Source: Alteribacter keqinensis
Lineage (GTDB): Bacteria; Bacillota; Bacilli; Bacillales; Salisediminibacteriaceae
Length of the DNA stretch: 64,000 nt
Direction: 5' to 3'
Assembly (NCBI RefSeq): GCF_003710255.1
Contig: NZ_RHIB01000001.1
Coordinates: forward strand, 992,001-1,056,000
The position numbers were made by a program, and so were the translations under genes. Under the pieces are notes generated by a model. The model was not told where the DNA came from. It made no database searches and worked only from the letters and a program-made list of their open reading frames with translations. Positions within the stretch are counted from its first letter, which is position 1, and each line of letters begins with the position of its first letter. Below are positions 8,646 through 16,527 of this stretch, one piece after another.

Positions 8646-9577
8646 GGATACCTGTAGTTGTCAGTAAAATCATACAGGAGACACCTCATGTGAAACGCTT
8701 TACTTTAAAACCTCAGTTAGATCAGTCCCTTCCTCGTTTCCATCCGGGAGCCCATATTCTGACTTATTTACACAGTGGTTCAGAATGTTTTGTCAGATCA
8801 TATTCTCTGACAAACTGTCCTTCTCATGATTATTATGAAATTGCCATCTTAAAAAAAGTAAGAGGCAGTGGGGGATCTTCCTGCTGGCATGAACACGTGA
8901 AGCGAGGACAAACTCTCACTATCAGTTATCCGAGAAATTTTCTGCATCCGGATTTATCTGCTAAGCATCATGTTTTTTATGCAGGTGGAATTGGGATTAC
9001 TCCTTTCTTATCCATGATGAGATGGTGCAGGAAGAGAGGGGCTTCGTTTGAGCTTCATTATTCTGCAAAAACGAAACATGACTGTGCCTTTTACGAATAC
9101 ATAAACCGGGAGCACCCCGATCAAACGACCTTTTATTTTACACGGGAGGGGGAGAGAATCGACCCGGGTCTTGTGAAGCAGCACCGGATAGGCACACATC
9201 TTTACATATGCGGACCGGAAAGCTTCCAAAATGAGATAAAGACCGCGGCTTTACACACCGGTTATCCGAAAGGTTCGGTGCACCTGGAATCGTTTGTTCA
9301 GCTGCACTCAGACGGCTTCAATAATCCTTTTACGGCCAGGCTGGAAGAGAAAATCATTAATGTAAATCAGGAAGACACCTTACTTGATGCTTTAAATAAG
9401 GAGGGGGCAGGTATACCTTTTTCATGCAGAATGGGGCAGTGCGGAACGTGTGAAGTAGCTGTAAAGAAAGGGGATATTGTTCACCGGGATTCATTTTTAA
9501 CAGAAGAAGAGCGCTGTTCGCGTATGCTGCCATGTGTATCGAGAGGAGAGGGTGTTATCGAAATTTCAATGAAATAA
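8642..9577 (+). CDS. PDR/VanB-type oxidoreductase (flavin plus plant-type 2Fe-2S)
   Basis: 311-residue electron-transfer subunit. N-terminal flavin-binding barrel with the RSYSLTN motif (about 57-63), NAD-binding domain with YAGGIGITPFLSMM, and a C-terminal plant-type ferredoxin domain whose ligands Cys262, Cys267, Cys270 and Cys298 have the normal CX4CX2CX27C spacing. It should move electrons from NAD(P)H through flavin and the cluster to the heme oxygenase subunit encoded upstream. The ATG overlaps the stop of the DmmA-like gene. Phthalate dioxygenase reductase and VanB have the same domain order. Confidence 0.9.
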   Translation: MRIPVVVSKIIQETPHVKRFTLKPQLDQSLPRFHPGAHILTYLHSGSECFVRSYSLTNCPSHDYYEIAILKKVRGSGGSSCWHEHVKRGQTLTISYPRNFLHPDLSAKHHVFYAGGIGITPFLSMMRWCRKRGASFELHYSAKTKHDCAFYEYINREHPDQTTFYFTREGERIDPGLVKQHRIGTHLYICGPESFQNEIKTAALHTGYPKGSVHLESFVQLHSDGFNNPFTARLEEKIINVNQEDTLLDALNKEGAGIPFSCRMGQCGTCEVAVKKGDIVHRDSFLTEEERCSRMLPCVSRGEGVIEISMK

Positions 9578-9642
9578 ATTCAGCTGTACATGAAATGTAG
9601 AATTTACCCCAAACTAATGTAGAAAAAGAAGGGGGTAAAAAT

Positions 9643-10188
9643 ATGCAGACGTTTGTCCTTTATGCAAGCATGAACGGGCACACAGAAGTTCTGGCATCAG
9701 CTGTTGCCGATGGAGCAAAAAAAGTGGAAGGAATGGACGTTGTCCTGAGCTCTGTAGAAGATATTAACCCGGATTCACTCAAAGAAGCTTCGGCGATTAT
9801 CTGGGGTTCATCAGGGTACTTTGGTGAACCGAATCCAAAGATGGCTGATTTCTTCTCAAAGCTTGGGGGACTGTGGTTTTCAGGTGCGCTTCAAGGAAAA
9901 GTAGGAGGCGTTTTTGCTACAACGTCTACTCAGCATGGTGGTGTGGAAAATATTTGCCGCGCGCTGCAGACACCGATGCAGCATCACGGTATGATCTTCG
10001 TATCAAATACAGGTCCTCTTGATGAAGATCGTGTTAAATTTGGAAATCCATACGGAGCAACAGCTGTGATTCCTGTTGAAGCATCTCCGGACTCACCTAT
10101 GAATAAGCCGGTAGAGGGAGAAATGAAACTGGCAGAAGAGTATGGTATGCGAGTGGCTGAAACAGCTGCAAAACTACTTCAGCAATAA
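9643..10188 (+). CDS. Flavodoxin family protein, WrbA-like
   Basis: 181-residue flavodoxin-fold protein. The FMN phosphate-binding loop is in LYASMNGHTEVLAS (about residues 6-19); GSSGYFGEPNPKMADF and TTSTQHGGVENI follow as in WrbA-type NAD(P)H:quinone oxidoreductases. AAGGGGG lies before ATG 9643. It follows the amine oxygenase cassette by 65 bases and shares its terminator, so it may take part in electron supply or guard against quinones and formaldehyde-associated stress; this link is inference. It could equally be an independent quinone reductase. Confidence 0.8.
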   Translation: MQTFVLYASMNGHTEVLASAVADGAKKVEGMDVVLSSVEDINPDSLKEASAIIWGSSGYFGEPNPKMADFFSKLGGLWFSGALQGKVGGVFATTSTQHGGVENICRALQTPMQHHGMIFVSNTGPLDEDRVKFGNPYGATAVIPVEASPDSPMNKPVEGEMKLAEEYGMRVAETAAKLLQQ

Positions 10189-10200
10189 GATTGAGTAAAC

Positions 10201-10242
10201 CTGCTGATCAGGGGAAACCCCACCTGATCAGCAGGTTTTTTA
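10201..10242 (+). terminator. Intrinsic terminator of amine oxygenase/flavodoxin cluster
   Basis: Perfect 12-base stem CTGCTGATCAGG / CCTGATCAGCAG, loop of ten, then GTTTTTTATT. Confidence 0.92.
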
Positions 10243-10479
10243 TTAGGTTTTTAGTACCATGACTTTTGGTTACATCTCTATAAAATGTTAAAATTACTCA
10301 TTTATTTACAAAAATATGTTTATTTTACCTGTCATAGAGGAAAAGTCTAGTAGATTAAGTAATGATGAAGGGGGCGAGGTAAGGTACTATATGAAGTTAG
10401 TACATGCTTAAAACTGTAATTATGTGTGTTATAGAAACAACACCGAAATCTGTTAGTGAATTAAAATAGATGGGGAGAG

Positions 10480-11445
10480 ATGAGAGTGTTAAACAAACAG
10501 AAGCTTACTGTTTTTTCAGCGTTAACCATGTCGGGATTGCTTGTAGGTCTGGGGATTAACCATACTGCCTTTGCAAACAGTGATATGAGTGCCCAGGACG
10601 TTTTGAATCACTCGAACGAAGCAATGGCGGATTTATCCAGCTTTTCGAGTTCAATGAGCATTCATCAGACAATTTCAGATGAAATGTCCGGGGAAATGGA
10701 CCTTCATTCTATTGTAGAACAGGACGTTATCCTGGACCCGTTTAAACTCAAACAGACGATGACGACTAGCTTGGATGGCGCAGAAGACATGACGCTAACC
10801 TCCTACTGGACAGACGAAGGTTTTTTTCAGGAAGATCCTGAAGGTGGCTGGATGAAGATTGCTGAAGGAACAGGAGAGATGGAAGGGTTGACCTACCACC
10901 CAGGCGATCAGGTAAATGAAATGGAAATGATGGGTGATGATGTTTCATTATCCGAGGAAGGCAGCTACTATGTGATTACATACGAGGGAGACGGGGAAGA
11001 ACTAACTGACTTTATGAACGAAACAATGAATGGCAGTATGGAAGATGAAGAGACTGTCATGATGGAAGAAATGATGGGGGACATTGAGATCAATGATTTC
11101 TCATATGAACTGTATATCGATATGGAAACACATTATCTTAGTGAGATGTTCCTTGAAATGGACATGGATATTCATATGGAAGGTGAAACAGCAAATATCT
11201 ATCAGATGATTGATATGTCATTCCACAATTATAACAGTGTTGAAGACTTTGACCTGCCAAGTGAAGTAAAAAAAGAAGCAAAAGATCTTGATGATATCAT
11301 TGAAGAAGGACTCGAAGAAGCAGAAGAAGGTGGAAAACTTCCTGCAACTGCGACGAATACGCCGATGATGACACTCGGGGGTCTTGTTCTTGCACTGACT
11401 GCAGGGGCTCTCCTCATTGTGCGGCGGCGTTTTCAAAACGTTTAA
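10480..11445 (+). CDS. Cell-wall-anchored, Met- and acid-rich surface protein (LPATA motif)
   Basis: 321-residue exported protein. A signal peptide (hydrophobic to about residue 32, AFA-NS cleavage region) precedes a DUF6612/LppX-like domain. From about residue 145 to 245 it is unusually rich in Met, Glu and Asp. The end is a sorting signal: LPATA at 287-291, a hydrophobic segment and an RRR tail. The class D sortase gene downstream, whose family recognises LPNTA-type motifs, is its likely partner. GGGGAG precedes ATG 10480; GTG 10486 is an alternative. Possible roles include metal binding or lipid carriage at the wall; neither is demonstrated. Confidence 0.75.
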   Translation: MRVLNKQKLTVFSALTMSGLLVGLGINHTAFANSDMSAQDVLNHSNEAMADLSSFSSSMSIHQTISDEMSGEMDLHSIVEQDVILDPFKLKQTMTTSLDGAEDMTLTSYWTDEGFFQEDPEGGWMKIAEGTGEMEGLTYHPGDQVNEMEMMGDDVSLSEEGSYYVITYEGDGEELTDFMNETMNGSMEDEETVMMEEMMGDIEINDFSYELYIDMETHYLSEMFLEMDMDIHMEGETANIYQMIDMSFHNYNSVEDFDLPSEVKKEAKDLDDIIEEGLEEAEEGGKLPATATNTPMMTLGGLVLALTAGALLIVRRRFQNV

Positions 11446-11493
11446 GGTGTCTCAATACCGAACGGCTACAACAGCAGCTGAGTTGCTGCCTGA

Positions 11494-11535
11494 GAAGGTA
11501 TCCCAAAAAGTAATTATTACTTTTGGGATACCTTC
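11494..11535 (+). terminator. Strong hairpin between sortase substrate and sortase genes
   Basis: Nearly perfect stem of about 20 bases: GAAGGTATCCCAAAA at 11494-11508 pairs with TTTTGGGATACCTTC at 11521-11535, but only TTC follows instead of a clean T-run. It could stabilise the upstream message or act as a partial terminator that lowers sortase expression relative to its substrate. Confidence 0.6.
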
Positions 11536-11575
11536 TTCAAAATTTACTGCTAATAATACTGAGGGAGGGGCTGCT

Positions 11576-12211
11576 GTGGAGCGGGTTTTATACATCGTTT
11601 TTTTCAGTGGATTAATTGCGTTCGCTTTTTTTGGTTTTGAATGGTTTCAGAGTAAGCAGGAGGTAGTCACATTATCTGCTGACCAGATCAGTAACGCAGA
11701 AGAAAATGTGAAACGGTCCAGTCAAAGCCAGGATGAGGACGTTTCTTTGCGGCGCTTTTTGTCTGAAGACCGTGTAATGTCAGATGAAAGAAATGAATAC
11801 AAGCCTGGAGCAGAGGTAGCTTCCCTTCTCATCCCTGCTGTTGAAGAAGGTTATCCTGTCTATTGGGGGGCAGATGATGTTACACTTAAGCAGGGTGTGG
11901 GGATGTATGTAAGTGAATGGACTACTACCCCTGAAGTGGGGGGCCACACTGTTGTCAGCGGTCATCGTGACTCTGTGTTTACAAAGCTTGGGGAAGTAAC
12001 CGAAGGCGATGATGTTTTATTGGAGTTTGAAGGGGAAACATATGTATACAGTATTAAAAACATCTGGATTACAGCTGCTGAGGACCGCACAGTTATTGTC
12101 GACAAAGAGTCACCTACACTTACGATAACAACATGTTACCCTCTTGATTATTTAGGGAGTGCACCGGATCGCTACATCATTCAGGCTGAGTTAACCGGCG
12201 TCCACAAATAA
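11576..12211 (+). CDS. Class D sortase
   Basis: 211-residue membrane-anchored transpeptidase. N-terminal signal-anchor at about residues 4-22, a linker, then the catalytic barrel with His130 in SGHRDSVF, Cys187 in TITTCYPL and Arg199 in APDRYI, the complete sortase triad with class D signature spacing. It should cut the LPATA motif of the protein encoded upstream and attach it to peptidoglycan. GTG 11576 with GGGAGGGG upstream is chosen; the frame is open further 5' to 11417 but that part crosses a hairpin and lacks a start signal. A small hairpin spans its stop codon near 12201. Confidence 0.88.
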   Translation: MERVLYIVFFSGLIAFAFFGFEWFQSKQEVVTLSADQISNAEENVKRSSQSQDEDVSLRRFLSEDRVMSDERNEYKPGAEVASLLIPAVEEGYPVYWGADDVTLKQGVGMYVSEWTTTPEVGGHTVVSGHRDSVFTKLGEVTEGDDVLLEFEGETYVYSIKNIWITAAEDRTVIVDKESPTLTITTCYPLDYLGSAPDRYIIQAELTGVHK

Positions 12212-12332
12212 ATGTGGAACGTCTTTATTTATTTATGATATATAATAAGTGTAGGGAAAAATACAAAGCCTGCAAAACGAAACAAATAAGCAATAGAGAT
12301 TACATAATTGTCAGTTAGAGGAGAGAAAGCAG

Positions 12333-13430
12333 ATGACTAAACGCACATTAGGTATAATCTTCGGAGGTAAGTCTTCTGAGCATGAGGTTTCCCTTCAATC
12401 GGCAAAGAATGTTTATGACGCCGTTGATAAAGAAAAGTATGATGTTGTTTTAATTGGAATTGATAAAGAAGGTAAGTGGCATTTAAACGATACAGGGAAT
12501 TATCTGATGAACGGAGATGACCCGAAACGAATTGCCCTGAACAAATCAAACAAGGGGATTGCAGTTGTACCGGGTGAATCGGAAGATCAGTTTATCGAAA
12601 AATCTTCTGCCTCTGCACTCGAACAGCTGGACGTTGTCTTCCCGATACTGCACGGCCCACTGGGTGAAGACGGTACGATGCAGGGGATGCTTAAACTTGC
12701 AGGTCTGCCGTTTGTTGGTCCTGACGTACTCGGTTCTGCCGTAAGTATGGATAAAGATGTTGCCAAACGTCTGTTGAAAGATGCGGGCCTTACTGTTGCA
12801 GATTCCATTACTCTGAAAAAACATAAAAAAGATACTGTTTCTTTCGAAGAAGTTGAAGGAAAACTCGGCCTTCCTGTATTTATTAAACCTGCCAACCAGG
12901 GATCTTCCGTAGGTGTGAGCAGAGCAGGAACGAAAGAAGAGTATACAAAGGGAATTGAAACAGCTTTCCGTTTCGATAATAAGCTGATTATCGAGTCTGC
13001 TGTTAAAGGCCGTGAAATTGAGTGCGCAATCCTTGGTAATGAGGAACCGCTTGCCTCAGGTGTAGGGGAAATTCTGCCGCAGGGAGATTTTTACTCATAT
13101 GAAGCTAAATACATTGATGAGAAAGGTGCCCTTCTGCAGGTCCCGGCGTCTTTATCAGAGGAAATGATTAAGAAGGTTCAAGAAGAAGCGGTGAAGGCTT
13201 TTGAAGCCCTTGAGTGTGAAGGGATGGCCCGTGTTGATTTCTTCCTGAAAGATAATAATGAACTCGTAATTAACGAAATTAATACGATTCCAGGATTCAC
13301 TAAAATCAGTATGTATCCAAAGCTTTGGGATTTAGAAGGAATCAGTTACCCGAAGCTTATAGATAAACTTATTGAACTTGCCATTGAACGCCATGATCGG
13401 AATACCAGACTTGAAAGTAAATACTTCTGA
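12333..13430 (+). CDS. ddl: D-alanine--D-alanine ligase
   Basis: 365-residue ATP-grasp ligase that makes the D-Ala-D-Ala dipeptide for peptidoglycan. Visible landmarks are GGKSSEHEVSL at the N-terminus, HGPLGEDGT, KPANQGSSVGVS, REIECAILG, and the C-terminal RVDFFL followed by NEINTIPGFT with magnesium ligands. The FYSYEAKY segment fits a normal D-Ala-D-Ala ligase rather than a VanA-type D-Ala-D-Lac enzyme. AGAGGAGAG precedes the ATG. It is a single-gene transcript ending in a clear terminator. Confidence 0.95.
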   Translation: MTKRTLGIIFGGKSSEHEVSLQSAKNVYDAVDKEKYDVVLIGIDKEGKWHLNDTGNYLMNGDDPKRIALNKSNKGIAVVPGESEDQFIEKSSASALEQLDVVFPILHGPLGEDGTMQGMLKLAGLPFVGPDVLGSAVSMDKDVAKRLLKDAGLTVADSITLKKHKKDTVSFEEVEGKLGLPVFIKPANQGSSVGVSRAGTKEEYTKGIETAFRFDNKLIIESAVKGREIECAILGNEEPLASGVGEILPQGDFYSYEAKYIDEKGALLQVPASLSEEMIKKVQEEAVKAFEALECEGMARVDFFLKDNNELVINEINTIPGFTKISMYPKLWDLEGISYPKLIDKLIELAIERHDRNTRLESKYF

Positions 13431-13450
13431 TAATCCTTTACAGATTTTTG

Positions 13451-13485
13451 AACCGTTGAGAAAATATTCTCAACGGTTTCTTTGT
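13451..13485 (+). terminator. Intrinsic terminator of ddl
   Basis: AACCGTTGAG / CTCAACGGTT, 10-base stem at 13451-13460 and 13469-13478, followed by TCTTTG. Confidence 0.8.
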
Positions 13486-13729
13486 AGATCCAAGGATGGA
13501 GGACTGACCATTAGTAAGCTGGTTTAATTCTATTTAACACACCTTTATTCACAGGTCCATTATTGATTTGCCTGTGGAAAAAAGTGTGATCATACATTTT
13601 AACCGGGATAATCTGCGCGGTTAGCGTATTTCTCTTTATTTTCCATAGAAAAAATAGGAATATTATATTGAAATTAAAACTATTATTCACCCATTAACGG
13701 GTAAATAGATTCAAAATTCAGAAAACTTA

Positions 13730-13758
13730 TTGTGCTAATTTCCTTTTCTTGCTAAAGT
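13730..13758 (+). promoter_or_regulatory. Possible promoter of the alkaline protease gene
   Basis: TTGTGC at 13730-13735, 17 bases, TAAAGT at 13753-13758. Both hexamers are imperfect; support comes mainly from the overlap with the palindrome at 13755-13771 and from a short leader to the ATG at 13793. Confidence 0.35.
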
Positions 13759-13771
13759 ACATATTGTACTT
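13755..13771. promoter_or_regulatory. Operator-like 17-base palindrome before protease gene
   Basis: AAGTACA-TAT-TGTACTT, perfect 7-base arms, lying 10 bases before the ribosome-binding site AGGAGAAGG. It would overlap the promoter -10 and start region if transcription begins here. The responsible regulator is not known to me. Confidence 0.55.
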
Positions 13772-13792
13772 AAAATTGAGAGGAGAAGGAAA

Positions 13793-14908
13793 ATGAAATT
13801 AAAACATTTGCTTTTTGCTGCTTTAAGTTTGTCCCTGGTTATTCTGTTTCTGCCTGGTATGATTGGACATGCTGAGAGTGACTCAAAACACAAGGAATAT
13901 CTTGTCGGGTTTGAGCGTGGTCCAAACGCATCTGCTGTTCAAAATGCCGGCGGGGAAGTGCTTCATGAGTTTGAATACATGAATGTTCTTCACGTTAAGC
14001 TGCCTGAACAAGCTGTAAAAGCATTGGAGAACAACCCGAACATTGCCTATATTGAGGAAAATAAAGAGGCAAAAACACTTCAGACAACGCCTTGGGGAAT
14101 CCCTTTCATCTATGCAGATCAGGTACATAATCGCGGTACCTACGGGCAGGGTGTGCGTGTAGCTGTCCTGGATACGGGAATTGCCACTCATGCGGATCTT
14201 AATATTCGCGGTGGCGCAAGCTTTATTCCAAACGAACCTACTTATCAGGATTTTAATGGACACGGTACCCACGTTGCCGGAACGGTAGCTGCACTCAACA
14301 ACAGTTATGGTGTTATCGGAGTGGCTCCGAGTGCCGAACTTTACGCAGTAAAAGTTCTGGATGCAAATGGAGGAGGTTCTCATGCCTCTATTGCTCAAGG
14401 AATAGAGTGGGCTGTTTCCAACAACATGGATATCGTGAACATGAGTCTTGGCAGCCCGCAAGGTTCAACAACACTTCAACAGGCTGTAAACAATGCCCAT
14501 AACAGCGGCGTACTCCTTATAGCTGCTGCAGGTAACTCAGGAACAAACGGTTCTCAAAATACGATGGGCTATCCTGCAAGGTACAGTAATGTTATGGCTG
14601 TAGGTGCGGTTGACTCCAACTACAACCGAGCATCATTTTCAAGTGTTGGAAATGAACTTGAAATCATGGCTCCGGGAGTAAGTATTCAAAGCACATACTT
14701 AAGTAACTCATACCGGGCTTTAAACGGGACATCAATGGCAGCGCCTCACGTAGCAGGAACAGCTGCACTTGTGAAACAGCGTTATCCTCACCTTACGAAT
14801 TCACAGATTCGTAACCGCCTGAATCAGACCGCCATTCCGTTAGGCAACAGTTTTTATTTTGGGAACGGTCTCGTAGATGCTGAAAATGCAGCAGGTTACC
14901 TGAATTAA
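13793..14908 (+). CDS. Secreted high-alkaline subtilisin-like serine protease
   Basis: 371-residue prepro-subtilisin. Signal peptide to about residue 27 (HAES), I9-type propeptide to about residue 97, and a mature domain of about 270 residues starting near [11 protein letters not shown]. The triad is Asp127 (VAVLDTGI), His157 (NGHGTHVAG) and Ser314 ([12 protein letters not shown]), with oxyanion Asn248 in AAAGNSG. Mature length and sequence resemble the high-alkaline subtilisins of alkaliphilic Bacillus. It degrades extracellular protein for nutrition. The gene stands alone with a 350-base upstream region holding a perfect palindrome, consistent with growth-phase control. Confidence 0.95.
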   Translation: MKLKHLLFAALSLSLVILFLPGMIGHAESDSKHKEYLVGFERGPNASAVQNAGGEVLHEFEYMNVLHVKLPEQAVKALENNPNIAYIEENKEAKTLQTTPWGIPFIYADQVHNRGTYGQGVRVAVLDTGIATHADLNIRGGASFIPNEPTYQDFNGHGTHVAGTVAALNNSYGVIGVAPSAELYAVKVLDANGGGSHASIAQGIEWAVSNNMDIVNMSLGSPQGSTTLQQAVNNAHNSGVLLIAAAGNSGTNGSQNTMGYPARYSNVMAVGAVDSNYNRASFSSVGNELEIMAPGVSIQSTYLSNSYRALNGTSMAAPHVAGTAALVKQRYPHLTNSQIRNRLNQTAIPLGNSFYFGNGLVDAENAAGYLN

Positions 14909-14916
14909 ACGAACCG

Positions 14917-14964
14917 AAGTCTGTCTTAACCGGTGAAAAACACCTTTTAAGACAGACTTTTTTA
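14917..14964 (+). terminator. Intrinsic terminator of protease gene
   Basis: AAGTCTGTCTTAA at 14917-14929 pairs with TTAAGACAGACTT at 14947-14959, with an inner GGTG/CACC, then a T-run. Confidence 0.92.
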
Positions 14965-15005
14965 TTGTTATGGGATGTTTGCAAGAGGGTCGAAGAGGGA
15001 AAAAC

Positions 15006-15383
15006 ATGTCAGAGGTGAAGCGAATGAAAAAGCTGGATTTATGCCCCAAAAACAGGCGAAACTGTGTTTCTTCCTTAGATGGAGAAGCAAAGAAACATGC
15101 TACAGATCCTCTTCCCTATACAGGTTCGGGGGAAAAAGCCCTGCAGAAATTACACGATCTGTTAAGGGAAACGAATGATTGTGAAGTTGTCCGCAGTGAA
15201 AGTTATTATCTTCATTGTGTATTCAAAACAAAAATATTACGGTTTAAAGATGATGTGGAATTTATTATCAATGAGACTAACGAGGTTATCGATGTACGTT
15301 CGGCTTCAAGGATCGGGCATTATGATTTTGAAACAAACCGGAAACGAATAGAGGAAATCAGACAACAATTTAGCGAGGCGTAA
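15006..15383 (+). CDS. DUF1499 domain protein
   Basis: 125-residue protein matching DUF1499: the start LCPKNRRNCVSS (usual form CPxSPNCVSS), a central SYYLHCVFKTKILRFKDDVEF and the end NEVIDVRSASRIGHYDFETNRKRIE. The family function is unknown, though it is widespread. ATG 15006 (AGAGGGA upstream) is given; ATG 15024 with AGAGGTG upstream is as good and would start right at MKKLDLCP. It is convergent with a small membrane-protein gene and shares a hairpin with it. Confidence 0.75.
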   Translation: MSEVKRMKKLDLCPKNRRNCVSSLDGEAKKHATDPLPYTGSGEKALQKLHDLLRETNDCEVVRSESYYLHCVFKTKILRFKDDVEFIINETNEVIDVRSASRIGHYDFETNRKRIEEIRQQFSEA

Positions 15384-15384
15384 T

Positions 15385-15419
15385 AAACGTGCCGACATAT
15401 CAGCTGCCGGCACGTTTTT
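15385..15419. terminator. Bidirectional terminator between convergent genes
   Basis: AAACGTGCCG / CGGCACGTTT, a perfect 10-base stem followed by TTTT. The last codons of the reverse-strand gene (stop at 15400-15402) lie inside its loop and right arm. Confidence 0.85.
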
Positions 15420-15606
15420 CATCTGTATTTGGTTTTGTTTCTCCCATTTCATAAATCTTATATTGCTCTTCGTTTCTTTCATTGGCTTTTTTTGTTGAAC
15501 GTTTTAACAGGAAAACGGTCAGCCAGGTTACGAAGAACAAAGCAATCATGGCGAAGTAGGCATATGTGAAATCCTGAGTACCATCAGGAAACGTAAAAAT
15601 GTCCAT
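15400..15606 (-). CDS. Small single-pass membrane protein
   Basis: 68-residue protein with one strong membrane segment (about residues 16-36, YFAMIALFFVTWLTVFLL) preceded by a short acidic N-terminus and followed by a charged, hydrophilic cytoplasmic tail rich in Lys, Glu and Asn. On the reverse strand the ATG is preceded by AAGGTTGTGAGACTGT, a moderate start signal. No family recognised. Its 3' end is encoded within the shared terminator hairpin. It is located directly downstream of the YfbR-like gene, about 60 bases away, and may be on that transcript. Confidence 0.55.
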   Translation of the reverse strand: MDIFTFPDGTQDFTYAYFAMIALFFVTWLTVFLLKRSTKKANERNEEQYKIYEMGETKPNTDEKRAGS

Positions 15607-15664
15607 ACAGTCTCACAACCTTTCAGTCAGGCTCCTATTAGTATAACAGAGAGGAAACTTTCTT

Positions 15665-16258
15665 TCACTCCTCAGAAATTTCATCCAGTGTTTTATCAAA
15701 ACTCGGGGCAAAATGTGTGAGGAAATAATATACTTCTTCCATTTCCAGAGTTTGAAGGGTATCTTCAATCTGACTTTTGGCCACAGCAAATTCCCGGTTT
15801 CCTGCCTGCAGTTCACTCATGCATTTTAAGTAGGCGTCCAGCAGGTCTGCCGCTTTTATATAGCGGCTCAGCTCTGAGCCATCTTTGTCTGCAATCAATT
15901 TCTGATACACATGTTTTAAATCAGACGGTGCTTTATTAACAAGTTTTTTGGCAGCAAGGTCTTCAATGTCCCTGAAATTCTTAAGCATATCACTGTTGTG
16001 ATGTTTCACGGGGGTGGGGATATCTCCGGTAATAACCTCGGTTACGTCATGAAATAACGAACGTGTGACGGCTTTTTCTGTATCAACGGACTTATGAAAA
16101 ACTTCATTTGCAATTGTACATAAGGAATGTGTAATAATGGAGACATGAAAGGAATGTTCAGCCACGTTCTCTTTCATCACATTACGCATCAGGCTCCAGC
16201 GTTCGATATAGCGTAAACGGTAAAAATAGGCCAGTAAATGACTTTCCAACAGGTTCAC
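15665..16258 (-). CDS. YfbR-like HD-domain 5'-deoxynucleotidase
   Basis: 197-residue HD-domain phosphohydrolase. Metal ligands are His35 in NVAEHSFHV, the HD pair His70-Asp71 in LFHDVTEVITGDIPTP and a distal Asp in IKAADLLDAYLKC, exactly the arrangement of E. coli YfbR, which removes the 5' phosphate from dNMPs in nucleotide salvage. Start GTG at 16258 with AAAGGAAG upstream on the reverse strand. Divergent from murB; the shared 270-base region holds a short inverted repeat at 16409-16423. Confidence 0.88.
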   Translation of the reverse strand: MNLLESHLLAYFYRLRYIERWSLMRNVMKENVAEHSFHVSIITHSLCTIANEVFHKSVDTEKAVTRSLFHDVTEVITGDIPTPVKHHNSDMLKNFRDIEDLAAKKLVNKAPSDLKHVYQKLIADKDGSELSRYIKAADLLDAYLKCMSELQAGNREFAVAKSQIEDTLQTLEMEEVYYFLTHFAPSFDKTLDEISEE

Positions 16259-16527
16259 TTCCTTTATTTAAACTTCCAACGATTATCGTACACCAGTTCT
16301 GAAGCAATTGAAACAGGCAGTAAGAAAATGGCTGTTACAAAGATCATTATTGAATAAACAGCCATGTGGAGGAAGCCCCCTGGACCGTCTGCGTAAAGGA
16401 AAATCTAACTTAGCAGAGCTAAGAAAATAAAGAGAAATGTCGAAAACTGGACTTAATGGTTGCCAATTCAGGAAAAATGCATAATACTAAAATAGTAAAA
16501 TTAATTGATGTTTTGAGGGATTGTACA

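Noticed and set aside
11417-11575. Longer N-terminus for the sortase
   Set aside because: This part overlaps the end of the substrate gene and a long hairpin; GTG 11576 has a strong ribosome-binding site directly before the signal-anchor.
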